Source of the DNA: Candidatus Omnitrophota bacterium
Lineage (GTDB): Bacteria; Omnitrophota; Gorgyraeia; 2-01-FULL-45-10
DNA length: 5,754 nucleotides
NCBI GenBank assembly: GCA_022703295.1
Contig: JAKLDX010000082.1
Coordinates: 1 to 5,754, forward strand
Direction: 5' to 3'
In this document: positions 1 to 5,421 of the stretch, piece by piece
How positions within the stretch are numbered: position 1 is the stretch's first letter
How the letters are laid out: every line of letters starts with the position of its first letter
Made by a program: the position numbers and the translations under genes
Notes under the pieces: generated by a model
What the model was told of the DNA's origin: nothing
What the model saw: only the letters and a program-made list of their open reading frames with translations
Databases searched by the model: none

Positions 1-279
1 GCGCACCGACCCATAAAAATCCTGCCACTTGCTTTTCTTCAGGACATTTAACGGCTCGCCGTGATTCGCGAGCCGCGGACATACCACAGAGTAGCCCTTT
101 TTATACAGAAAGCTTGCCAGGAATTTCATCTCGTTGGGGGTACCGGTAAGCCCGTGAATCAGCATCACCGTGCAGCCGTTGTTCCCTTCCAGAGAAAATC
201 CGTTCTTATCTATAGCTGCGTTGTTCCGGTTGGACCTGGTGAATAAATCTTTTATGCCTAATGAAAATATTACGGACAT
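1..279 (-). CDS. Alpha/beta-hydrolase (esterase/lipase-like), N-terminal part, cut by window edge
   Basis: This reading frame starts at ATG 279-277 and stays open for 93 codons to base 1, so only the N-terminus is visible. After a variable leader of about 35 residues comes a beta strand ending in LIHGLTGTPNEMK (residues 40-52). HGLTG at 42-46 is the usual oxyanion-hole turn of alpha/beta hydrolases. It is followed by a helix, a second strand (GYSVVCPRL, 62-70) and the NHGEP turn (72-76). This layout resembles small carboxylesterases and monoacylglycerol lipases of the Est30 / S33 type, which hydrolyse carboxylic esters. The nucleophile elbow (GxSxG) and the Asp/His of the triad would lie outside the window, so catalytic competence cannot be judged. 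No signal peptide is evident, which suggests a cytoplasmic enzyme. It starts 4 bases after the stop of the sensor kinase gene and is probably translated from the same message. The substrate is unknown. Confidence 0.85.
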   Translation of the reverse strand, partial: MSVIFSLGIKDLFTRSNRNNAAIDKNGFSLEGNNGCTVMLIHGLTGTPNEMKFLASFLYKKGYSVVCPRLANHGEPLNVLKKSKWQDFYGSVR

Positions 280-283
280 GCAA

Positions 284-291
284 TCACCCCT
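284..291 (-). promoter_or_regulatory. Ribosome binding site of the hydrolase, embedded in the kinase stop
   Basis: Read on the minus strand, AGGGGTGA covers the last codons and the TGA stop of the kinase gene. The AGGGG core lies 7 bases before the hydrolase ATG, a good Shine-Dalgarno position. This supports the ATG at 279 as the true start and suggests that translation of the two genes is coupled. Confidence 0.7.
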
Positions 292-1768
292 GATAAGACA
301 ACGGCAGCGAAACGGTAAAAGTCGCGCCCTTGCCGTATTTACTCTCGACGGTTATGGTGCCTCTGTGCTCTTCCACTATGGATTTAGCGCTGCTTAAACC
401 CAGGCCAAAGCCGCCTTTGGCGGGCGTAGACCTTGACCCCTGATAGAACCTGTCAAAAATATACGGTATTTCAGCCTCCGGTATGCCGATGCCGGTATCA
501 CTTACGATTACCTTGGCATACCCCTCACCCTTCTGCGCCGTAATGGCTATGCTACCATTCCTGTAAGTATATTTAATGGCATTATCCAGAAGGTTCAGGA
601 TAAGCTGGCGCAATTGCTTCTCGTCTGCGTCCAGGATTATTTTATCCGGACAGGACAAGGACACGGCCAGATCTTTACCCTTTGCCAGCGACCTTAACTC
701 ATCCACGATGTTTTCCACTAATTCTTTCAAATTCACTTTTTTTATGCTGAGGACCAGCTGGTCGTTATCGAATAGGCTCAGCACAAGCAGGTTCTCTATT
801 ATTTTAGAAAACTCCCCTATCTGAACAGTAGCCTTTTGCATTAGGGCCTTACAGCCTTCCTCCGAGTATTTTTTGTCTGTGGCGGACTCAAGTTCATCTT
901 TTAAAGCCTTCATCGGCGTTTTTAACTCCCTGGAAACATCCTGAATAAACCTTTGCTGAGAAGAGAATGATCTCTCGAGCCTTTCTATCATTTCATTGAA
1001 TGTATCGGCAAGCCTTCGTATCTCGTCTTTTGTATCCGGTATGTGTATTTTTAACCTGAGATTTTCCGCCGTGATCTGTTTCAATGTACTTATCATTTTG
1101 TCAACCGGCCTCAGGGTTATCCTGGCCAGCATTATGCCGGGTATGGCAGCCAGAAGTATTGTAAGGGGAATCAGAATAAATAGGACAAAGCGCAGGTTGC
1201 TCAGTGCCAATGAAAGCAGCTTTATGGGGCCGCCGACCTGCACAATGTAAGTTACGCTGCCGTCTTCCACAACCGGTTTTGTGTATATCCTGAATTTCTC
1301 TTTCTTGCCCTGGGGCGTCTGGCCTAGTATAGTGCTAAAATCATCCTCACCGTTTAAAATGTCTTTTAAGTCTTCTGCATCCAATGCATCTATCGGGGTG
1401 GCATTCCTGGAAGAAAGGATCTTTCCTCCTTTCGCATCCAGTATGTAGACAAAGATCCTTGTCAGGTCGGGGTCTTTTCTCTTCTCCTCGACCCATTGTG
1501 AGGCAATTTTGATAAAATTCTCGTGGTCGGAAGTATCGGGCACGGCAGGCATTTTCGAAGCATGGGAGGCCTCCATCTTTTTTGCCTGCCAGTAAGCGTT
1601 TATGGAATCGGTCACTCCTTCGGCCCTGGAACTCAAAAGATCGTCAAGGTCATCGTAAAGGGCGGTGCGAAAACCGCCGTAGAGTATCACGCTGAAAATA
1701 GATAGTGTTACAGCGAGAAAAACTATATACCAGAGAAGCATTTTGAATCTTACTGATCTGAAGAACAT
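284..1768 (-). CDS. Membrane sensor histidine kinase lacking the phospho-acceptor histidine (R280)
   Basis: The protein has 494 residues with the layout of an OmpR-partner sensor kinase. TM1 is at about 9-31, an extracytoplasmic sensor region at about 33-190, TM2 at about 194-217 and a HAMP domain at about 218-268. A HisKA dimerisation domain (about 269-332) and a HATPase_c domain (about 345-490) follow. The ATP-binding boxes look intact: N box NLLDNAIKYT (392-401), G1 DTGIGIP (424-430), F box YIFDRFYQG (436-444) and G2 GGFGLGL (452-458). The H box reads FIQDVSRELKTPM (274-286), so Arg280 replaces the histidine of the usual SHELRTP. The codon is AGG (929-931), three changes from CAT or CAC. 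The only histidines are H69, H82, H242 and H468, none in the dimerisation domain. E281 and T284 of the HExxT motif remain. No response regulator is adjacent. The ATG at 1768 has a weak GGCGGGG 5 bases upstream. It is likely a pseudokinase, phosphatase or scaffold; the signal is unknown. Confidence 0.93.
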   Translation of the reverse strand: MFFRSVRFKMLLWYIVFLAVTLSIFSVILYGGFRTALYDDLDDLLSSRAEGVTDSINAYWQAKKMEASHASKMPAVPDTSDHENFIKIASQWVEEKRKDPDLTRIFVYILDAKGGKILSSRNATPIDALDAEDLKDILNGEDDFSTILGQTPQGKKEKFRIYTKPVVEDGSVTYIVQVGGPIKLLSLALSNLRFVLFILIPLTILLAAIPGIMLARITLRPVDKMISTLKQITAENLRLKIHIPDTKDEIRRLADTFNEMIERLERSFSSQQRFIQDVSRELKTPMKALKDELESATDKKYSEEGCKALMQKATVQIGEFSKIIENLLVLSLFDNDQLVLSIKKVNLKELVENIVDELRSLAKGKDLAVSLSCPDKIILDADEKQLRQLILNLLDNAIKYTYRNGSIAITAQKGEGYAKVIVSDTGIGIPEAEIPYIFDRFYQGSRSTPAKGGFGLGLSSAKSIVEEHRGTITVESKYGKGATFTVSLPLSYQG

Positions 1769-1793
1769 AAAAACCCCGCCTGAGTAAAAACAG

Positions 1794-2303
1794 TTAAACT
1801 TTTATAAAGATGGTTGCCTTCTTGCCTTCCGCGTCCGGCTCCGTCTCCACCAATACCTTCGCCTCCCTGAAGTCGTATATAGGCTTGTATACGGGCCTGT
1901 TTGTGTCGTCTACCAGGATGTAGCCGTTACGCCTTACCTTCTGCAGCGCCCTTTTAAAGCATTCTACGCGGTTACGTCCGTCAATAACTACAAAATCTAT
2001 TTCCTGCTTTATCCCGAGTATATAATCGTAGTATTTGCGTTTTTCGAACGAACACTCCAGCGCCGATATTTTTCTGCCGAGCCCTTCCTTACGGGCCCAT
2101 TTTTTTACCTTTTTATTCCAATCGCGGCCGTGCTCCATGCTCCAGACAAAACGCGCTCTTTTTGCAAGCCAGACAGTAGAGCCGCCGCTCCCCCATTCGA
2201 ATATGTTCATCCGGTCGTTCAGTATCTTCTCGACGGCCTCTATAGTAGAGGGAGTCCACCACGGGATCCTGGCCTTTATCTTTTTTTTAAAAAAACTGAA
2301 CAT
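1794..2303 (-). CDS. Small class I SAM-dependent methyltransferase-like protein
   Basis: This soluble protein of 169 residues has a recognisable Rossmann methyltransferase pattern. The glycine-rich motif I is FEWGSGGSTVWLA (35-47), with the preceding acidic residue being E36. Next comes a strand ending in an acidic residue (VWSMEH, 53-58), which would contact the SAM ribose. The central DFVVIDGRNR stretch (103-112) and GYILVDD (127-133) look like the motif IV and V region of O-methyltransferase-type folds. It is shorter than most full-length enzymes (about 200-250 residues) and has little room for a substrate-binding cap. The substrate cannot be read. ATG 2303 follows GAAGG (2311-2315) at a 7-base spacing, and that site overlaps the stop of the upstream transporter gene, supporting this start. 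The gap to the upstream gene is 10 bases and to the downstream kinase gene 25 bases, so it is probably operonic. The start region contains a T7A8 homopolymer tract. Confidence 0.8.
   Translation of the reverse strand: MFSFFKKKIKARIPWWTPSTIEAVEKILNDRMNIFEWGSGGSTVWLAKRARFVWSMEHGRDWNKKVKKWARKEGLGRKISALECSFEKRKYYDYILGIKQEIDFVVIDGRNRVECFKRALQKVRRNGYILVDDTNRPVYKPIYDFREAKVLVETEPDAEGKKATIFIKV
2281..2295 (-). repeat. T7A8 homopolymer tract at the 5' end of the methyltransferase gene
   Basis: On the minus strand seven T are followed by eight A within codons 3 to 8 of the methyltransferase gene (Ser-Phe-Phe-Lys-Lys-Lys). Runs of this length can cause polymerase slippage, and they are also a common site of sequencing indels. 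The frame is intact here. Confidence 0.6.
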
Positions 2304-2313
2304 TTCACAGCCT

Positions 2314-2685
2314 TCATGTCATTGAGATAAGTATTATCCCCAGGACGACAAAGAGGGTGCCTATAGCTTTCATCTTATCTATTTTTTCGCCGAGAAATAA
2401 TTTTGCCGCGAATAAGGTAATGACATACTGTATGCTGCCTATAGGAAACACAAGGCTCAGGTCCCCCTCATTGAGGGCCCCCAACCACACCATAAGGCCC
2501 ATGCCCATAAAGAGCAGCCCTATCCATATATCGCGCTTACCGAGAATATCTTTCATGAAACTCACGTGGCCATTGATGCCGCGCACGCTTTTCACCTCAA
2601 GCTCATTCGTGCTCTTCTTGAAAAAGATATGGCCGGCCGACGTAAATATCTCGGATATCAGGACAATAAAAATTATTTTTATCAT
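2314..2685 (-). CDS. EamA/SMR-type four-helix half transporter, second of a pair
   Basis: This hydrophobic protein of 123 residues has four predicted membrane helices, at about 2-22, 53-70, 75-98 and 106-122. That is the size and layout of small multidrug-resistance and ArnE/ArnF-like subunits, half of a standard ten-helix EamA permease. LSLVFPIGSIQYVI (76-89) followed by FLGEKID (97-103) is the typical EamA third-helix and loop signature. TM1 carries an acidic residue (E12) ahead of an AGHIFFKK segment (17-24). Its ATG overlaps the stop of the upstream paralogue as ATGA (2682-2685), so the two are probably made together and may form a heterodimer. Known relatives export cationic drugs, small metabolites or flip lipid-linked sugars (ArnE/ArnF with aminoarabinosyl undecaprenyl phosphate). 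The substrate here is unknown. The long hydrophilic segment 25-50 between TM1 and TM2 is bigger than in EmrE. Confidence 0.85.
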   Translation of the reverse strand: MIKIIFIVLISEIFTSAGHIFFKKSTNELEVKSVRGINGHVSFMKDILGKRDIWIGLLFMGMGLMVWLGALNEGDLSLVFPIGSIQYVITLFAAKLFLGEKIDKMKAIGTLFVVLGIILISMT

Positions 2686-3098
2686 GATCCGGCAGCCTCA
2701 GGTTCGCTCTTCGTACTTTGTGAAACAAAATGGATGCCCAGAATTATAAAAATGATCCCCGCCCATCTTATAAGGCTTATGTGCTCACGGAGAAAAAACA
2801 TTGCCAGGAGAGGGGTGAATATATAAGCGGTGCTGCCGACCGGCATGGCCACGCTTAATTCTATTCTGTACAATATACTGATCCACAGAAAAAAGTTCAG
2901 CAGGCATATTAATATGCCTGCCCATAATAACGGCGAGGACGCATTCTTCAGGGTAAATTCGACTATATTACCGAAATCTATAGATGCGACCCCGGTCTGG
3001 ACAAGCCCTTTTTTCATCAACAGCTGGGCTATGCTGTCTCCTACGTCATTCAAGACAAGTAGGCCGAATATCTTTAAAGTCAGGCCGTTCTTTTTCAC
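2682..3098 (-). CDS. EamA/SMR-type four-helix half transporter, first of a pair (GTG start)
   Basis: This membrane protein of 138 residues has helices at about 8-27, 55-77, 80-103 and 108-127, then a short polar tail. It is a paralogue of the next gene. LSVAMPVGSTAYIF (81-94) and FLREHIS (102-108) match that protein's signature position for position. Aligning IAQLLMKKG (23-31) with its AGHIFFKKS places D18 at the same position as the neighbour's E12, and D21 lies one turn further along. Start: GTG 3098-3096 overlaps the TGA stop of the upstream transferase gene as GTGA. AGAGGA (3105-3110) sits 6 bases before it, a good ribosome binding site. The two half transporters probably form a heterodimer, as ArnE/ArnF and paired SMR proteins do. 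Placement directly after a FemAB-like transferase suggests transport of that enzyme's product or substrate, but this is inference. Confidence 0.85.
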   Translation of the reverse strand: MKKNGLTLKIFGLLVLNDVGDSIAQLLMKKGLVQTGVASIDFGNIVEFTLKNASSPLLWAGILICLLNFFLWISILYRIELSVAMPVGSTAYIFTPLLAMFFLREHISLIRWAGIIFIILGIHFVSQSTKSEPEAAGS

Positions 3099-4255
3099 AA
3101 TGCGTCCTCTTGCAGTATCTTTTTGAGCTCCGGATCGAAATTTTCGAATTTCAGGAATTGGGCGAAGAAATTGAAAAAAGGCCTTATGAAGGCATTGCGG
3201 TATTTGACATACAGGTAGAGATGTTCAAAGTTGAATCCCAGCCTGCGTTTTGGCTCGTATCCGGTTATGCCCATTTCATACTCTTTTATTTTATGTTTTA
3301 TGCACCAGCTCATAACGTCGCGGAATTTCACGAAGTAGAGATGGTACTTATGTGCCAGCGCGTAATCGAGCCCCAGGTAGTAATCGATAAACATATCCTC
3401 CTTTACCATAGCAAATAAAAAAGCGGCCATCTTACCGTCTATCCTCCACAAAAAAAACTTGATATTACCGGGCATGTTCTTGGATATATTACTGAAAAAA
3501 TCTTTCGGGACTATTTCGAATGCCATGTCATGCGTCTCCAGCATCTGGAGATACAGTTTATAGGCATCTTCCAGCGTACGCCCGTCAATCTGGTCCACTA
3601 TCTCCATTTCGACCTTGCCGTGCTTCTCGGACGCGCGGAATTTTCTTCTGAGGTCATACCTGGTCGCGCCGCTCAGGGCCTGCATGTACTCCTCGAAATT
3701 TTTAAACCGCAGGTCCATCAGCGTTGTAGGAAGGCTGTTAAATCCGACGAAGCCTTCTTTTTTCAGATGAGCGGCTATCATCTTTTTATAATTATTATTA
3801 AAATCCTTGAAGGCTATTATGGAAGCCTTTTCTTTTCTCGCGATCTGTTCCAGGCGGCGCAGGATGACATTCAATATCCTGTCCTTATCATCCGATATGC
3901 CTATCCTGCATTGTCCCACAGGGCTGCCGCATGCCACTGCCTTAATATTGAATATTTCCGGGTTCGCCTTCTTTATGAAATTAGTGAGCCGCCTCAACGG
4001 GCCGTTTATGCTGGTGTCCATCGAGTATTTCAGTATGAAACAGTGCGTAGCCCCGACGATAGTTTTGCGGTTATATACGGCTATGTAGCGGAAGGAGAAC
4101 TGGTCAAAGCCTGATTCGTCCAGGGTTTTGAAAAAATCGTAGCTTTCCAGCACATCGGGAAAAACCTTGTTCCATTCATCCCGGTTTATTTCGGATATCC
4201 TGCTTACGACCTTGCTTGTGAATTTTAATTTCTTGTGACGCCTGGATAATTTCAA
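3095..4255 (-). CDS. FemAB-like / GNAT-fold acyl- or aminoacyl-transferase (TTG start)
   Basis: The protein has 386 residues, no membrane helix and a basic N-terminus. It matches the double-GNAT layout of FemAB-like proteins (PF13480 / PF04339-type). The N-terminal half contains RDEWNKVF (25-32) and a core with FRYIAVYNRKTIVGATH (55-71). The C-terminal half begins at TTLMDLRFKNFEEYMQ (177-192), with the family's basic helix ATRYDLRRKFRASEKHG (197-213). FFLWRIDGKMAAFLFAMV (267-284), YYLGLDY (292-298) and GITGYEPKRRLGF (329-341) complete the signature. FemAB enzymes add amino acids from aminoacyl-tRNA to lipid II; other PF13480 members act in capsule or exopolysaccharide synthesis. The exact substrate is unknown. 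The start is TTG 4255-4253: an in-frame TAA lies six codons upstream, and the next in-frame ATG is codon 79, inside the fold. AAGG is 11 bases upstream, a long spacing. It is the first gene after the only promoter-like region and overlaps the next gene by 4 bases. Confidence 0.85.
   Translation of the reverse strand: MKLSRRHKKLKFTSKVVSRISEINRDEWNKVFPDVLESYDFFKTLDESGFDQFSFRYIAVYNRKTIVGATHCFILKYSMDTSINGPLRRLTNFIKKANPEIFNIKAVACGSPVGQCRIGISDDKDRILNVILRRLEQIARKEKASIIAFKDFNNNYKKMIAAHLKKEGFVGFNSLPTTLMDLRFKNFEEYMQALSGATRYDLRRKFRASEKHGKVEMEIVDQIDGRTLEDAYKLYLQMLETHDMAFEIVPKDFFSNISKNMPGNIKFFLWRIDGKMAAFLFAMVKEDMFIDYYLGLDYALAHKYHLYFVKFRDVMSWCIKHKIKEYEMGITGYEPKRRLGFNFEHLYLYVKYRNAFIRPFFNFFAQFLKFENFDPELKKILQEDAL
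3105..3110 (-). promoter_or_regulatory. Ribosome binding site deciding the GTG start of the first half transporter
   Basis: AGAGGA, read on the minus strand within the last codons of the transferase gene, lies 6 bases before GTG 3098. It supports initiation at this GTG, and its position inside the upstream gene suggests translational coupling. Confidence 0.65.
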
Positions 4256-4266
4256 GTTATCGATAG

Positions 4267-4270
4267 CCTT
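4267..4270 (-). promoter_or_regulatory. Weak ribosome binding site before the TTG start of the transferase
   Basis: AAGG is the only purine-rich candidate before the TTG start, and its 11-base spacing is longer than the usual 5-9. An 8-base palindrome, TATCGATA (4258-4265), sits between it and the start. A weak site plus a TTG codon suggests modest translation of the first operon gene. Confidence 0.4.
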
Positions 4271-4301
4271 TTATTATATTATGGGTTAATTATTATATTA
4301 T
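4271..4301 (-). repeat. Pair of identical 12-base AT-only direct repeats
   Basis: On the minus strand ATAATATAATAA occurs at 4301-4290 and again at 4282-4271, separated by TTAACCC (7 bases, start-to-start distance 19). The first copy overlaps the proposed -10 element and the second lies in the leader. They could form an operator, a second -10 region or simply AT-rich promoter DNA. Confidence 0.6.
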
Positions 4302-4326
4302 ACCTTCTAATCGCAGGAATAGTAAA
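4297..4326 (-). promoter_or_regulatory. Predicted sigma70-type promoter for the six-gene operon
   Basis: On the minus strand, TTTACT (4326-4321; 4 of 6 matches to TTGACA) is followed by an 18-base spacer and a perfect TATAAT (4302-4297). Transcription would begin near 4290, giving a leader of about 35 bases before the TTG start. It lies in the only sizeable intergenic gap of the window. A second TATAAT in the downstream repeat has no convincing -35 partner. This is a visual match only. Confidence 0.5.
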
Positions 4327-4349
4327 CTCAAATCTGTGGCGGGGAAAAA

Positions 4350-5417
4350 TTATTTCAATTTTACCAGCTCATATTCCAGGTCACCCAGTCCGAGTTCCTG
4401 AGCATGCCGCAGCTGTTTTAAACCGTCTCTCCTGGGATGCAATATCTTAAATATATCTTTACCGCAAGAGCCGATAACAGAATCAAGGCAGGCCTTGTCT
4501 ACGCTTACCGGATCGTTCGAGGCAAATATGCCTATATCAGGACATACCCTTGGGTCGTCCTTCGCGAGGCAATCGCATTCTTTTGTTATTTTTACGGCAA
4601 AATTTATAAAAGCGCTCTTGTGTTTCTTATCTTTCAGGACCGCGCTCGTGTATTCGACCATCTTTTCGGACACCTTGTCACCGGTAGCTTCCCAGTCAAC
4701 GTCTATCGCGTTATATTTGCAAGCGGCTATACAGCTTGAACATCCGATGCATTTAGAAGAATCGATAAATATCCTGTGCGCCTTAAGAGAGATCGCGTCC
4801 GCCGGGCAGGCCTTTATACATGAAAGGCACTGCTTGCATCTCTGGGCATATACTATCGGCGCCACTTCCGAATGCTGTGCCAGTTTCCCCTCCCTTGAGG
4901 CGCATCCCATACCTATGTTCTTCAGTGCGCCTCCGAAACCGGTCATCAGATGGCCCTTGAAATGCGCAATGCCCGTTATCGCGCCGGCCTTAAGAAATAA
5001 GTCAAATACCTTGGCGTCTTTTATAAATCTGCCGTTTACCGCTACATCGGCGATCTTGGATTTTTTATCGTCGGGTATTATAATATCGGCGCCGCAAGCC
5101 TCTTTGGTAAATCCATGCTTGTGCGCGACAGCGATATGGTCTTTACAATTAGTCCTCATGCCGCGATATAGCGTATTCGTATCTGTCAGGAACGGCCTGC
5201 CCTTAATTTCGGCTATCCTTTTGCAGATGATGCCGGCGTATTGCGCCCTTACGTGGCCGGTATTACCTTCTTCCCCGAAATGCATTTTTACCGCTACCTC
5301 ATCGCCTTTACTTATGACGCTTAGCACCCTGCTCTCATCGAGTAAACGCGAAAGTTTTTCCCCGACTGCAGCGGGAACGTCCGAATCCGATACGGTTATA
5401 AAAAATACCTTGCTCAT
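4350..5417 (-). CDS. DUF362 / COG2768-type Fe-S protein with two 4Fe-4S ferredoxin motifs
   Basis: The protein has 355 residues and is likely cytoplasmic (no signal peptide). The N-terminal two thirds match the DUF362 / COG2768 family of uncharacterised Fe-S proteins: VAVKMHFGEEGNTGHVR (41-57), FLTDTNTLYRGMRTN (76-90), HGFT (101-104), and KGHLMTGFGGALKNIGMGCA (154-173). A dicluster ferredoxin insert follows, with C194/C197/C200/C204 and C223/C226/C229/C233 in CxxCxxCxxxC spacing. The first group ends in CP as usual; in the second, Lys234 follows the last Cys. Further cysteines at 281, 283 and 292 might hold another metal site. The family's reaction is not established; electron transfer coupled to a small-molecule or cofactor step is plausible. 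ATG 5417 has no clear ribosome binding site, but it lies 4 bases after the thioesterase stop, suggesting translational coupling. It ends before an AT-rich promoter-like gap with no convincing terminator. Confidence 0.92.
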   Translation of the reverse strand: MSKVFFITVSDSDVPAAVGEKLSRLLDESRVLSVISKGDEVAVKMHFGEEGNTGHVRAQYAGIICKRIAEIKGRPFLTDTNTLYRGMRTNCKDHIAVAHKHGFTKEACGADIIIPDDKKSKIADVAVNGRFIKDAKVFDLFLKAGAITGIAHFKGHLMTGFGGALKNIGMGCASREGKLAQHSEVAPIVYAQRCKQCLSCIKACPADAISLKAHRIFIDSSKCIGCSSCIAACKYNAIDVDWEATGDKVSEKMVEYTSAVLKDKKHKSAFINFAVKITKECDCLAKDDPRVCPDIGIFASNDPVSVDKACLDSVIGSCGKDIFKILHPRRDGLKQLRHAQELGLGDLEYELVKLK

Positions 5418-5421
5418 ATTT

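Noticed and set aside
61..397. Two overlapping plus-strand open frames near the left edge
   Set aside because: The minus strand here encodes a convincing alpha/beta-hydrolase N-terminus and the C-terminus of the sensor kinase.
929..931. Missing kinase histidine as a frameshift artefact
   Set aside because: The frame is intact on both sides of the codon, flanking H-box residues match the family, and no single base change or indel restores His.
3530..4114. Plus-strand open frame of 194 codons
   Set aside because: It is antisense to the FemAB-like transferase gene and shows no recognisable fold; the minus-strand frame explains the DNA.
4346..4362. Possible terminator after the DUF362 gene (AAAATT, 5-base loop, AATTTT, then T)
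   Set aside because: The stem has only six A:T pairs and overlaps the stop codon; it would be too unstable for an intrinsic terminator.
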